From NCBI GenBank assembly GCA_027484825.1, contig JAIXSE010000014.1, forward strand, positions 1 through 64,000: a DNA stretch of 64,000 nucleotides, given 5' to 3'. Positions 9,441 through 18,037 of the stretch are shown here, piece by piece; position 1 is the first letter of the stretch; every line of letters begins with the position of its first letter. The stretch comes from Rubrivivax sp. GTDB lineage: Bacteria; Pseudomonadota; Gammaproteobacteria; Burkholderiales; Burkholderiaceae_C. The notes beneath the pieces were generated by a model. That model searched no databases. It was not told where the DNA came from and saw only the letters and a program-made list of their open reading frames with translations. A program made the translations under genes and the position numbers.

Positions 9441-10635
9441 CATCATCCGCATGATGCGCCCCGGCACGCTGACCCTGTCGGCGCTGCCGCCGCTGTCGCT
9501 GTATGTGCACCTGCCCTGGTGCCTGCGCAAGTGCCCCTATTGCGACTTCAACTCGCATGAGTTCCGCGCCGGCAAGGAGCTGGACGACGAAACGGCTGCC
9601 CGCTACCTCGCCGCGCTGCGAGCCGACCTCGAAGCCTCCCTGCCGCTGGTGTGGGGGCGCCCCGTCATCTCCATCTTCATCGGGGGCGGCACGCCCAGTC
9701 TGTTCAAGCCGTCGCAGATCGCCGAGCTGATCTCGGACCTGCGCGCGCGCTTGCCACTGGAGCCCGGCTGCGAGATCACGATGGAGGCCAATCCCGGCAC
9801 CTTCGAGCGCGAGCGCTTTGCGGGCTTCGCGCAGGCGGGCGTCACCCGCTTGTCCATCGGCGTGCAGAGCTTTGACGACGAGCAACTGGCGGCGCTGGGC
9901 CGTGTGCACAGCAGCGCGCAGGCCCATGCGGCCATCGAGGAAGCGGCCCGGTCCTTTGGCACCTTCAACATCGACCTGATGTATGCGCTGCCCGGCCAGA
10001 CGCTGGAGGCGCTGGGCAAAGACCTGGACCAGGCACTGGCCTACCGGCCGCCGCATCTGTCGGTCTACCACCTGACCATCGAGCCCAACACCCGCTTTGC
10101 CAATCAGCCGCCGGAGCACCTGCCCGACCCGGACCTGGCCAGCGACATGCTGGACCTGATCACCGACCGCACCGCCATTCAGGGGCTGTCGCGCTACGAG
10201 GTGTCGGCCTATGCGCGGGACGGGCACCGTTGTGAGCACAACCTGAACTACTGGCAGTTCGGGGACTACCTGGGCATTGGCGCGGGCGCGCATGGGAAGC
10301 TGTCCTTCGCGCATCGACTGCTGCGGCAGGTGCGCTGGCGCGATCCGGCCACCTACATGGCCAAGGCGCTGGAAGGCCAGGCAGTCTCGAATGAAAACGA
10401 AGTGGCGCGCTCGGAGCTGCCGTTCGAGTTCATGCTCAATGCGCTGCGCCTGAAGGACGGCGTGTCGATGCAGAGCTTCCTGGAGCGCACCGGCTTGCCG
10501 CCGTCCAGCATTGCGCAGGCGATGGCGCAAGGGCGGGCCAAGGGCCTGCTGGATCCGGACCCCGCGGTGATTCGTCCGACGCCGCTGGGCTTCGACTTCC
10601 TGAGCGATCTGCAGGCGCTGTTCCTGGCGGCCTGA
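9433..10635 (+). CDS. hemW: Radical SAM heme chaperone HemW
   Basis: HemW is a radical SAM protein that binds and delivers heme (formerly called oxygen-independent coproporphyrinogen oxidase). The cluster motif CLRKCPYCDF (CxxxCxxC) lies near residue 31, followed by IFIGGGTPSLF, MEANPGTFE, RLSIGVQSF and NIDLMYALPGQT; the C-terminal HemN-like domain is present. TTG 9433 overlaps rdgB by 8 bp; ATG 9451 or 9454 are alternative starts that would leave a short gap. A globin gene lies elsewhere in the window but no direct link is seen. Confidence 0.94.
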   Translation: MADIIRMMRPGTLTLSALPPLSLYVHLPWCLRKCPYCDFNSHEFRAGKELDDETAARYLAALRADLEASLPLVWGRPVISIFIGGGTPSLFKPSQIAELISDLRARLPLEPGCEITMEANPGTFERERFAGFAQAGVTRLSIGVQSFDDEQLAALGRVHSSAQAHAAIEEAARSFGTFNIDLMYALPGQTLEALGKDLDQALAYRPPHLSVYHLTIEPNTRFANQPPEHLPDPDLASDMLDLITDRTAIQGLSRYEVSAYARDGHRCEHNLNYWQFGDYLGIGAGAHGKLSFAHRLLRQVRWRDPATYMAKALEGQAVSNENEVARSELPFEFMLNALRLKDGVSMQSFLERTGLPPSSIAQAMAQGRAKGLLDPDPAVIRPTPLGFDFLSDLQALFLAA

Positions 10636-10661
10636 GGCGGCGCGCCGCTCGCAGTGGGTGC

Positions 10662-11606
10662 TCAGCAGGCGTTCAACCGGCTGAGCCCCTCACGGGCGCT
10701 GTCCAGTGCCGCTCGCGACTGCGCGGTCTGCGCATGCAACCAGTCCACAAACGCGGTCAGCGCGGGGTTGCCCTTCATCGCTGGCGGGTACACCACGTGA
10801 TAGTGATGCGGCTCATGCAGTACCGCCTGCCTCGGCGCCACCCGCACCAGCCGTCCCTCCAGCAAGGCATCCGCCGCCAGCAGTTCGCGGGTCAGGCCGA
10901 TGCCCATGCTTTGCTCGGTGGCCATGAGCAGCAGGCCGGCGTCATTGAACGTGGCCACCGGCGTGACCTGTCGCTTCACCCCGCACAGCGCGAACCAGGC
11001 CGACCACTGATCGGCATCCCCCAGCAGCGGTTGCTCCGCCAAGGCCTCCAGCGGCTGACCGATGAGCTGATGCGCCAGCGCGGGTGACGCCACCGGCATC
11101 AGCGTGGAGTCGAACAGCGGCTCGCTCAACAGACCCGGCCACACGCCGCTGCCCTGCCGCAGCGCCAGATCGAAGCCTTCCCGCTCCAGATCGACCAGCC
11201 GCTGACTGGCATCGATCTCCAGGGCGATCTCGGGGTGGCTGGCCTGAAAGCGGGTCAGCCGGGGCAGCAGCCAGCGTTGGCAGAACGAAGGCAGGGCGGT
11301 GATGCGCAGGCTGCGTTGCTCCAGGCCATGCGCCGCAGTGGCCGCGCGCAGTCCGGCGTCCAGTTCCTGGTAGGCCCGCTCGACGCATTGCAGCAGCGCT
11401 CGGCCCGCCGCGTTCAGGACGACGCGACGCCCCTGGCGGTCGAAAAGCGTGAAGCCCAGTTGCGCTTCAAGGGCGCGGATCTGCTGGCTCACCGCGCTGT
11501 GGGTGAGGCTCAACTGCTCGGCGGCTGCACGCAGGTTCTGCGTCAGGGCTGCCGCGCGGAAGGCGGCGAGGTACTGCAAGGGCAGGCGGGGCAGGCGCAT
11601 GGGCAA
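10662..11606 (-). CDS. LysR-family transcriptional regulator
   Basis: A 314-aa LysR-type regulator. The N-terminal winged helix (about 8-66) reads LPLQYLAAFRAAALTQNLRAAAEQL and SHTAV-type helix SLTHSAVSQQIRALEAQLG, resembling the GcvA-like subgroup; a periplasmic-binding-like effector domain follows (about 95-300). The target genes and effector are unknown. It is divergent from the repeat-protein gene at 11740, which LysR habit makes a possible target, across a 133-bp gap. Confidence 0.92.
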   Translation of the reverse strand: MPMRLPRLPLQYLAAFRAAALTQNLRAAAEQLSLTHSAVSQQIRALEAQLGFTLFDRQGRRVVLNAAGRALLQCVERAYQELDAGLRAATAAHGLEQRSLRITALPSFCQRWLLPRLTRFQASHPEIALEIDASQRLVDLEREGFDLALRQGSGVWPGLLSEPLFDSTLMPVASPALAHQLIGQPLEALAEQPLLGDADQWSAWFALCGVKRQVTPVATFNDAGLLLMATEQSMGIGLTRELLAADALLEGRLVRVAPRQAVLHEPHHYHVVYPPAMKGNPALTAFVDWLHAQTAQSRAALDSAREGLSRLNAC

Positions 11607-11653
11607 TGAATTGCTGGATAGATTGGCTTACCAACGAGGCCAGGATAAAGCGT

Positions 11654-11682
11654 TTGGATTGGTTGGTTTGGCTGCCTAGCAT
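11654..11682 (+). promoter_or_regulatory. Possible sigma70 promoter upstream of the repeat-protein gene
   Basis: TTGGAT and TAGCAT are separated by 17 bp in the AT-richer gap between the LysR gene and the gene starting at 11740. The match to consensus is only fair (3/6 and 4/6). Confidence 0.3.
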
Positions 11683-11739
11683 ACGCCCATGATCCGTCGC
11701 CCACCCCGCTTCGTTCTCTCCAGCTTCAGGAGAACCGCC

Positions 11740-12120
11740 ATGAATGAGCCCGACCTCTCCGCGATGTCCAAGGTCGACATCCCCTGGATTCCAAGTCAAC
11801 TGCTGCTCGCAGTGGGCAGTGTGCTGACATCGCTGCTACTGGCCAGCAGTGCGCTGGCGTTCAGCGATCAAAACGCCCAGTGCCAGGCGCAGTCCCGCGA
11901 CCAGCGGGAGCTGCAGGAGCGCCAGGCGCAGCAGGCACAGCAGGCACAGCAGGCACAGCAGGCACAGCAGGCACAGCATGCACAGCATGCACAGCAGCGT
12001 GTTGCGACAGGGGCCTCACAGAGAGTGGCCGCAAAGAAGGACGCCGCGGTCAAGATGTCGTCGAGCGCCTCCCAGACCTTGACCGTTGCACAGGCCGTGC
12101 CGCCAGGAGCCCTACGTTGA
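11740..12120 (+). CDS. Membrane-anchored or exported protein with Ala-Gln repeat
   Basis: A 126-aa protein of unknown function. Residues about 15-40 (IPSQLLLAVGSVLTSLLLASSALAF) form a hydrophobic signal peptide or anchor in effect, ending in an Ala-rich possible cleavage site. It is followed by a Gln/Ala-rich coiled-coil-like stretch made of AQQ triplets encoded by eight tandem 9-bp units, then a Lys/Ser-rich tail. ATG 11740 has an upstream CAGGAGA Shine-Dalgarno. The stop overlaps the TTG of the next gene, implying coupling. Confidence 0.6.
   Translation: MNEPDLSAMSKVDIPWIPSQLLLAVGSVLTSLLLASSALAFSDQNAQCQAQSRDQRELQERQAQQAQQAQQAQQAQQAQHAQHAQQRVATGASQRVAAKKDAAVKMSSSASQTLTVAQAVPPGALR
11923..11994 (+). 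repeat. 9-bp tandem repeat, 8 units, in coding sequence
   Basis: One CAGGCGCAG, five CAGGCACAG and two CATGCACAG units lie head to tail. The 9-bp period keeps the reading frame, so changes in copy number would alter protein length by three residues rather than switch the gene off. Confidence 0.95.
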
Positions 12121-12539
12121 GCCCCGCCGAGCTCGTGCAGGCGCAGCTCGACGCCTACAACGCCCATGACGTGGAAGCGCTGGTTCGCTGCTACCACCCG
12201 GAGGCAGAGCACTATGCGTATCCGGACCGCCTGTTGGCACAGGGGCACGAGGCGCTACGGACCCGGATGGCCGCGCGGTTTGCGGCCTCCCGGCCACAGG
12301 CCACCCTCTTGAACCGTATCGTGCTTGGCGAGTTGGTGATCGACCATGAGCGCGTCGAGCAGCAGACGCCTGAGGGCCTTGCGGTGGTGGAGCTGGTGGC
12401 GCTCTATGAAGTGGCGTCGGGTCAGCAGGGGGGCGAGAGGGGGAGCGAGCGTGGAAGTGAGAGCCCGCCAGGCGCGGACGCGCCCACCATCCGTCGGGCC
12501 CGGTTCATCTTCGGAGAGACTCGCCCCGTCTCATCATGA
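12117..12539 (+). CDS. NTF2/SnoaL-like domain protein
   Basis: A 140-aa small alpha+beta-barrel protein; the start LSPAELVQAQLDAYNAHDVEALVRCYHPEAEHY is typical of SnoaL-like/NTF2 folds, which include ketosteroid-isomerase-like enzymes and ligand-binding proteins. The TTG start overlaps the preceding TGA and has AGGAG at ideal spacing, which decides this start. A low-complexity Gly/Glu/Ser insert (GGERGSERGSESPPG) occurs near residue 105. The ligand or reaction is unknown. It is convergent with cheB, 51 bp apart. Confidence 0.75.
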   Translation: MSPAELVQAQLDAYNAHDVEALVRCYHPEAEHYAYPDRLLAQGHEALRTRMAARFAASRPQATLLNRIVLGELVIDHERVEQQTPEGLAVVELVALYEVASGQQGGERGSERGSESPPGADAPTIRRARFIFGETRPVSS

Positions 12540-12590
12540 GCCCGAGCTCTCGGACTTGAAGTTTCCAACGGGAAGGGACGTCCCCCCGCT

Positions 12591-13700
12591 TTAAACCCGG
12601 TTCAGCGACATGCCAGCCGTGCTGCGCAGCCGCTCGATCAGGCGCGTGGCAATCTGCTGCAGCGGCAGCACTTCGTCGGCAGCACCGGCGTTGATGGCTT
12701 CGCGCGGCATGCCGAAGACCACGCAGGTGGCCTCGTCCTGCACGAAGTTGTAGGAACCGGCGTCCTTCATGACCTTCATCGCCTTGGCGCCATCGGCCCC
12801 CATGCCAGTGAGCATGATGCCCAGCGCGTTCTGCCCCACCACACGGGCTGCCGACTGGAACAGCACTTCCACCGACGGCTTGTGCCGGTTCACCGGCTCA
12901 CCGTCCTGGACCCGCGCAATGTAGTTGGCACCGGAGCGCTCCACGCTGAAATGCATGCCGCCCGGGGCGATATAGCCGTGACCCGGCAGGATCCGCTCGC
13001 CGTCCTGCGCTTCTTTGACCCGGATCTTGCACAGCCCGTCCAGCCGCGCCGCATAGCTGCGGGTGAATCCCGGCGGCATGTGCTGTGTGATGCAGACCGC
13101 CGGGCAGTCCGCCGGCAGATTGATCAGCACGTCCTTGGTGGCTTCCGTGCCTCCGGTGGAGGCGCCGATGAAGATGATCTTTTCCGTCGACAGTCGGCCC
13201 AGGCTGGCAATGGGCGCGGCCGGGCGTGGCGCAGCCGTGCTGTGCGCTGCAGCCGCGCCGACTGCACCGGCCGTGGGCGCCGGCGGCAGACGCCGGATCT
13301 GCGCCTTGGCGGCGATGCGGATCTTGTCGGTGATGTCATGCGCCAGCGCGCGGATGCCGTCCGCCACACCGATCTTGGGCTTGGCCACAAAATCGATCGC
13401 GCCCAGTTCCAGGGCCTTGAGCGTGACCTCCGCGCCGCGCTCGGTCAGCGTCGAGACCATCACCACCGGCATCGGGCGCAGCCGCATCAGCCGCTGCAGG
13501 AAATCCAGCCCGTCCATCTTGGGCATTTCCACGTCCAGGGTGATCACGTCGGGATTCAGGTTGCGGATCATCTCGCGGGCGGCCAGCGGGTCACTGGCCG
13601 CGCCGATGCACTGCATGTCCGGCTGCCGGTTGATGATCTCGGTCAGGATGCTGCGCACCAATGCGGAATCGTCCACGACGACGACGGTGGTCTTGGCCAT
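12591..13700 (-). CDS. cheB: Chemotaxis response regulator protein-glutamate methylesterase CheB
   Basis: CheB demethylates and deamidates receptor glutamates during adaptation. The receiver domain (1-120) has the acidic pair D10-D11, phospho-acceptor D56 ([10 protein letters not shown]) and K108. A linker rich in Ala/Pro (about 138-165) leads to the methylesterase domain with catalytic S181 (GASTGG), H207 (ITQHMPPGF) and D303 (TGMGADG). It is the last gene of cheR-cheD-cheB; no cheA, cheW or cheY lies in the window, so the pathway's other parts are elsewhere. Confidence 0.97.
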   Translation of the reverse strand: MAKTTVVVVDDSALVRSILTEIINRQPDMQCIGAASDPLAAREMIRNLNPDVITLDVEMPKMDGLDFLQRLMRLRPMPVVMVSTLTERGAEVTLKALELGAIDFVAKPKIGVADGIRALAHDITDKIRIAAKAQIRRLPPAPTAGAVGAAAAHSTAAPRPAAPIASLGRLSTEKIIFIGASTGGTEATKDVLINLPADCPAVCITQHMPPGFTRSYAARLDGLCKIRVKEAQDGERILPGHGYIAPGGMHFSVERSGANYIARVQDGEPVNRHKPSVEVLFQSAARVVGQNALGIMLTGMGADGAKAMKVMKDAGSYNFVQDEATCVVFGMPREAINAGAADEVLPLQQIATRLIERLRSTAGMSLNRV

Positions 13701-13730
13701 TTCTTTTTACTCCTCGATACGGCAGCCGGG

Positions 13731-14402
13731 TCAGAACAGGTCGATCGACCCGCCCGAGCTGGCCACAGGTTGTGCTTTCTGGGCGGCGACCTTGTCCTGC
13801 TGCACCAGTGCATCCGCGTTAGTGGCCGCGAGTCGCTTCACCATGGCCTTGCCGCTGCGCGGCAGGAAGCAGACTTTGCGGGGGTACACATCCATCACGT
13901 CCTTGGACACCACCGGAATCCGTTCCGTCTTCAGGTAGTCCAGCACGAAGTTGGTGTTGCGTTCGCCGACGTTGATGGTGTTCATGCCGGCGATGACGGC
14001 GCCGCCGCCAAAGATCTTGGCCTCCATCCGGCCCTTGCTGGCACCGCGCTTCATCATCTCGTTGATGAGCAGTTCCATCGCGAAGGAGCCGTAGCGGCCT
14101 GAATCCCCCTGGCCTTCGGGCAGCATGAAGTGGTTCATGCCGCCGATCTGGGCATGGCGGTCCCACAGGCAGGCCGCGATGCAGGAGCCCAGGGTGGTCA
14201 TCACCAGCAGGTCTTCGTTGTCCACGAAGTACTCGCCAGGCAGCACCTTCACCGCCGCATTCTTGAAATGCGCGTCGTAGAAGAAGAACGATGCTTCTCC
14301 CTGTTTGCGCGATTGCGTCTTGAGCTGGGCCACTCGTGCCGCACCGGCACTGGCCAGCGCCGTGCTGTTGAGCAGGGCTTGAGAGGCGTTGGGCATGCTC
14401 AT
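13731..14402 (-). CDS. cheD: Chemoreceptor glutamine deamidase CheD
   Basis: CheD deamidates specific glutamines of chemoreceptors. The 223-aa protein has the expected catalytic Cys at 74 (TTLGSCIAACLWD) and His at 91 (GGMNHFMLPEG), plus KIFGGGAVI and NTNFVLDYL. The open frame runs further upstream into cheR, but ATG 14402 (or ATG 14396) is chosen because similarity begins there and it leaves 58 bp after cheR. The C-terminal tail (about 190-223) is Ala/Gln-rich. It is co-transcribed with cheR and cheB. Confidence 0.94.
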   Translation of the reverse strand: MSMPNASQALLNSTALASAGAARVAQLKTQSRKQGEASFFFYDAHFKNAAVKVLPGEYFVDNEDLLVMTTLGSCIAACLWDRHAQIGGMNHFMLPEGQGDSGRYGSFAMELLINEMMKRGASKGRMEAKIFGGGAVIAGMNTINVGERNTNFVLDYLKTERIPVVSKDVMDVYPRKVCFLPRSGKAMVKRLAATNADALVQQDKVAAQKAQPVASSGGSIDLF

Positions 14403-14460
14403 GAGGTCAACAATCCAAAGGGGTTGTACATCGGGATCATCTGCGCAGCAACGTGGCCGG

Positions 14461-15321
14461 TCAGCCGACGCGCTCGTAAATCGTCTTGCCGCGCAGCCGG
14501 AACAGGTCGCGCGACTCGGTGAAATTCTCGGAATGGCCCACAAAGAGCAGTCCACCCGGACGCATGACCCGATGGATGCGCTCCAGTACCTTGCGCTGCG
14601 TCGGGGCGTCAAAATAAATCATGACGTTGCGGCAGAACACGACGTGGAACGGATCCCCCAGGGACCACTGCGCATTCATCAGGTTCAGCGTCCGGAACTC
14701 GATCATGCGCGCCAATTCGGGCTTCACGCGGATCCGACCCTCGTTGGCACCCGTGCCGCGCAGGAAAAATTGCCGCAAGCGCTGAGGAGATAGCCCCCGC
14801 GACTCCGCCGAATACACGCCGCGACGGGCCGTGTTCAGCACATTGGTGTCGATGTCGCTGGAAATGATCTGCACGCCGGAGTTGCTGCCCAGGGACTCCT
14901 GGCAGGTCATGGCGATGGAATAGGGCTCTTCGCCGGTGGACGCGGCGCAGCACCAGATGCGGATCGGTTTGCCGGTCAGCGTCTTGAGGTCATCCGTCAA
15001 CGAGTGGAAATGATGCTCCTCACGGAAGAAGGAGGTGAGGTTGGTGGTCAGGCAATTGACGAATTCCTGCCATTCCTGCTCCCCTTGCGGTCCGCTGATG
15101 CTTTCCAGCCACTCCAGATAACTGGCGAAGGAGCGGTGGCCGGTGTCCCGCAGGCGCCGCGACAGCCGGCTGTAGACCATGGCGTGTTTGCCGTCATGCA
15201 GGCTGATGCCCGCATGCTGGTAGATCAGTTGCCGGACGCGGTCGAAGTCCGCCCGGCTGAAACTGAATTCATGGTCGATCGCCTCAACGGGGGAGGCCGC
15301 AGCCGTGGGTCCAGGGCGCAT
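14461..15321 (-). CDS. cheR: Chemotaxis protein methyltransferase CheR
   Basis: CheR methylates glutamates of chemoreceptors with SAM. The 286-aa protein contains the N-terminal helical domain (FSFSRADFDRVRQLIYQHAGI), the TNLTSFFREEHHF motif, the SAM-binding stretch IWCCAASTGEEPYSIAM and FHVVFCRNVMIYFD, then GLLFVGHSENF near the end. It is the first gene of the cheR-cheD-cheB operon and is divergent from the GGDEF gene. Confidence 0.97.
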   Translation of the reverse strand: MRPGPTAAASPVEAIDHEFSFSRADFDRVRQLIYQHAGISLHDGKHAMVYSRLSRRLRDTGHRSFASYLEWLESISGPQGEQEWQEFVNCLTTNLTSFFREEHHFHSLTDDLKTLTGKPIRIWCCAASTGEEPYSIAMTCQESLGSNSGVQIISSDIDTNVLNTARRGVYSAESRGLSPQRLRQFFLRGTGANEGRIRVKPELARMIEFRTLNLMNAQWSLGDPFHVVFCRNVMIYFDAPTQRKVLERIHRVMRPGGLLFVGHSENFTESRDLFRLRGKTIYERVG

Positions 15322-15427
15322 AGGGCAGAACTTCTTTGATGTTAGGGATGCCGTAGCACCAAGGGGTTAGCGAACTGCCAACCAACCCCGCTATGGTGAA
15401 CGCCATTGTCGGCAATCGCTAGTTTGA

Positions 15428-16264
15428 GTGCTAGAGCGTAAAAGGATGTGTGAAAGAGGTGGGACTCCAGCCTCTTTTTTTGACCCCAAGGGGGGGGATG
15501 GCACTGCTAGACTGCTTCGAAATCTCCCCTCGAGCCGCCGGATCGCCTTGGATCAACCGCCCCGTCTCATCCCAGCGCATGCCTTGCGCCTGGAACTTGC
15601 CCTGCAATTGCTGCAGCAGGCCGGTGCCATGCTTCCGGATGCCGAGCCCTACACCCAGGTGTGGTTGCAAGGCATCGTGGATGCTTTGTGTGATCTATCT
15701 AGCAAGGACGCATTGACCGGGCTGGTCAACCGACGCAGCTTCGAGATGGCCCTGGACCGGGAACTGGACCGGGTGGCCCGCTCGGGCGAGCCGGCCCTGC
15801 TGTTGGTGCTGGACATTGATCACTTCAAGGCGATCAACGACAACCATGGGCATGCGGCCGGCGACCAGGTCATCCGGGCGGTGGCGCGGTCCATCGGTCA
15901 GATGGTGCGGCCGATGGACACGGTGGCGCGGATCGGCGGCGAGGAATTCGCCATCATCCTGCCCAACTGTCCGGCCACCTATGGCGTGACCGTGGCGGAG
16001 CGGATCCGCGAGCGGGTGGAGAGTTTGACGGTGGAGGTTGGCCAGGCGGCGCCGCTGACCACCACCATCAGCATCGGGGGAGCTTTCGCGCCGCAGTGGG
16101 TGAGATCTTCCGCGTTGCTGTGGACGGAGCGGGCCGACCGGCAGCTCTACCGTGCCAAGGCCGAGGGCCGCAACCGGGCCTGTCTGGAGAGCCATATCGA
16201 CTCCCTGGTCACCGCCGAGGAAAAAGGCATGTTGTTCGCCGTAACGCAACAGGATAGTGAATGA
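15428..16264 (+). CDS. GGDEF diguanylate cyclase
   Basis: The C-terminal GGDEF domain (about 90-250) should make c-di-GMP: it has DALTGLVNRRSF, LDIDHFKAINDNHGHAAGD and an intact GGEEF active site at 170-174. An inhibitory I-site RxxD (RPMD, 161-164) sits five residues before it, so product inhibition is expected. The N-terminal ~85 residues are helical with no named sensor domain and no membrane segment. The start is uncertain: GTG 15428 and ATG 15446 lie before an intrinsic-terminator-like hairpin (15453-15481); TTG 15548 and ATG 15629 lie after it. The stop overlaps the start of the FlhG-like gene by 4 bp. Confidence 0.9.
   Translation: MLERKRMCERGGTPASFFDPKGGDGTARLLRNLPSSRRIALDQPPRLIPAHALRLELALQLLQQAGAMLPDAEPYTQVWLQGIVDALCDLSSKDALTGLVNRRSFEMALDRELDRVARSGEPALLLVLDIDHFKAINDNHGHAAGDQVIRAVARSIGQMVRPMDTVARIGGEEFAIILPNCPATYGVTVAERIRERVESLTVEVGQAAPLTTTISIGGAFAPQWVRSSALLWTERADRQLYRAKAEGRNRACLESHIDSLVTAEEKGMLFAVTQQDSE
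15453..15481 (+). terminator. Terminator-like hairpin at the 5' end of the GGDEF gene
   Basis: AAAGAGGTGG pairs with CCA(G)CCTCTTT (10 bp with one bulged G, loop GACT), followed by an uninterrupted T run to 15481. It reads on the plus strand and lies within or just before the GGDEF coding region, so it could be an attenuator or mark a later translation start. Confidence 0.6.
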
Positions 16265-17073
16265 GCATGACAACAGCTCCTGCTGCAAGACCTGCCCGAG
16301 GAGGCGCCCGTACCTTGGCCGTGACCAGCGGCAAGGGCGGCGTGGGCAAAACCTTCGTGTCTGCCAATCTGGCAGCCGCCCTGGCCGCGCGCGGCGAACG
16401 CGTGCTGGTGCTGGACGCCGACCTGGGCCTGGCCAATCTCGATGTGGTGCTGAACCTGCACCCTAAGCTGACCCTGCATGACGTCTTCACCGATCGCTGC
16501 ACCCTGGAACAGGCCATCTTGCCGGCACCCGGTGGCTTCCATGTGCTGCTGGCCGGCTCCGGCATGGTGGAGTATTCCCGCCTGACACCCGATGTGCGGG
16601 ACAAGCTGCTGCACATCCTGGAAGTGGTCAAGCCGCGCTTTGACTGGGTGGTGCTGGACACCGGCGCCGGCATCTCCGATGTGGTGCTGTTTGCCGTCTC
16701 CATGGCCAACGATGTGCTGGTGGTGGCCACGCCCGAGCCCACCTCGCTGACCGATGCCTACGCCACCATCAAGGTGCTGGCGACCCAGCAGAACCGTCGG
16801 CATGTGGGTCTGGTGATCAACCAGGCGAATCGTCCGGGCGAGGGCAAGCTGATCTGTGGTCAGCTCCAGCAGGTGCTGCAGCGTTTTGTCGGCCCCACGC
16901 CGGGCCAGACCTTCAAGCTGGAGCTGCTGTCCGAAGTGAAGAACGACCAGATGGTGCGCCAGGCCGTGCTCAAGCGGCAGCTTCTGCTGGAGCACTATCC
17001 CGGCTCTGACGCCGCCCAGGCCATCCGTGCCCTGGCCACCAAGCTGCTGGAACAGCGGGCCAACCAGCCATGA
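16261..17073 (+). CDS. FlhG/MinD-like P-loop ATPase
   Basis: A 270-aa SIMIBI ATPase of the MinD/ParA group. The deviant Walker A SGKGGVGKT (23-31), LVLDADLGLANLDVVL, FDWVVLDTGAG and PTSLTDAYATIK are all present. In polar flagellates the FlhG branch counts flagella and places them; the LADLGLANLD wording and lack of a partner parB favour FlhG-like over plasmid ParA. It overlaps the GGDEF gene and the globin gene by 4 bp each, so the three proteins are made together. A membrane-targeting C-terminal helix as in MinD is not obvious. Confidence 0.85.
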   Translation: MSMTTAPAARPARGGARTLAVTSGKGGVGKTFVSANLAAALAARGERVLVLDADLGLANLDVVLNLHPKLTLHDVFTDRCTLEQAILPAPGGFHVLLAGSGMVEYSRLTPDVRDKLLHILEVVKPRFDWVVLDTGAGISDVVLFAVSMANDVLVVATPEPTSLTDAYATIKVLATQQNRRHVGLVINQANRPGEGKLICGQLQQVLQRFVGPTPGQTFKLELLSEVKNDQMVRQAVLKRQLLLEHYPGSDAAQAIRALATKLLEQRANQP

Positions 17074-17492
17074 GTGAGAGCAGCCAGGCGACGCCGGCCA
17101 CCCCCTTCGAGTGGGTCGGCGGTGAAGAGGCGGTGCGTCGCCTCGTGGACCGGTTCTATGACCTGATGGACCTGGAGCCGGGCTTTGCCGAACTGCGGTC
17201 GGTGCACCCCACCACCCTGGAAGGCTCGCGAGACAAACTGTTCTGGTTCCTCTGCGGCTGGCTGGGCGGACCTGACTATTTTGTGGAGCGCTTCGGCCAT
17301 CCCCGGCTGCGCGCCCGGCACATGCCGTTTCGGGTCGGTCATGTCGAGCGGGACCAGTGGATGGCCTGCATGACGCAGGCGATGACCGAATGCGGTCTGG
17401 ACCCCACCCTGCGCGAGCGGCTGACCGCAGCCTTCGGCAACACGGCGGATTGGATGGTCAACCAGGCGCCGCCCGTCCGCAAGGTCTTCTGA
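17070..17492 (+). CDS. Group II truncated hemoglobin
   Basis: A 140-aa heme protein of the trHb2 class, which binds O2 or NO. FEWVGGEEAVRRLVDRFYDLM, the proximal-His region RARHMPFRVG and DQWMACMTQAM fit the 2-on-2 globin fold. It is the last gene of the GGDEF/FlhG-like/globin trio with a 4-bp overlap upstream. Functions known in the family are O2/NO chemistry and protection; a signalling role with the cyclase is only a suggestion from context. Confidence 0.93.
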   Translation: MSESSQATPATPFEWVGGEEAVRRLVDRFYDLMDLEPGFAELRSVHPTTLEGSRDKLFWFLCGWLGGPDYFVERFGHPRLRARHMPFRVGHVERDQWMACMTQAMTECGLDPTLRERLTAAFGNTADWMVNQAPPVRKVF

Positions 17493-17535
17493 CGCGTGCA
17501 TTTCTAACATCCCCGGCCTTCGCGTCGGGGGGCGG

Positions 17536-17961
17536 GTGAACACGGGCGTCGCGCCATCGTCTACCGTTGAGCCCATGATGTTCACGCCGTATGACGACGA
17601 TGTGGTCGGCATCGATGCCAATCCCGACCTGCTCCATGTCCGTATCGAGGACGGCCAGCTTTGGCTGTCCGAGGATGCGCGACAGGACATCGAGATTTGT
17701 GCAGGGCAGTGCCCGAACACGTCCAACCCGCGCCTGATGCTGGAGTTCCTGCGCTCCGCCTGCCTGCGGCTGCAACTGGTGGACATGGAGAGCGAGGAAG
17801 CAGAAGGGGCCTTCATGTCCTTCTGCGTGCTCAAGGGGCTGGAACATGCCATCGACACCCACTGGCAAGGCGCTGACGCCGTCGGCGCCTTCCGGCCCGA
17901 GGAGTTGCTGCACGTGTTCACCTCCAGCTTCCATCCGCAGGTCAGCATGACCCTGCATTGA
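17536..17961 (+). CDS. Hypothetical acidic protein
   Basis: A 141-aa protein not recognised. It is acidic (DDDVVGIDANPDLLHV, MESEEAEGAF), lacks signal peptide and membrane segments, and looks like a compact globular domain. GTG 17536 has a G-rich possible ribosome site; ATG 17575 or 17578 (MMFTPYDDD) are equally plausible starts. It follows the globin gene after 43 bp that contain a GC-rich hairpin, so it may or may not belong to the same transcript. Confidence 0.6.
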   Translation: MNTGVAPSSTVEPMMFTPYDDDVVGIDANPDLLHVRIEDGQLWLSEDARQDIEICAGQCPNTSNPRLMLEFLRSACLRLQLVDMESEEAEGAFMSFCVLKGLEHAIDTHWQGADAVGAFRPEELLHVFTSSFHPQVSMTLH

Positions 17962-18037
17962 AGCAGGCTGACCCGCGCGGGCTGCGCGGATCAGCGAGGG
18001 TGGAACGCTCAGTCTGCGACGACCGAGCGCTCCCCAA

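Noticed and set aside
7647-9530. Minus-strand open frame opposite the PP2C, rph and rdgB genes
   Set aside because: It spans three identified genes and has shadow-type composition.
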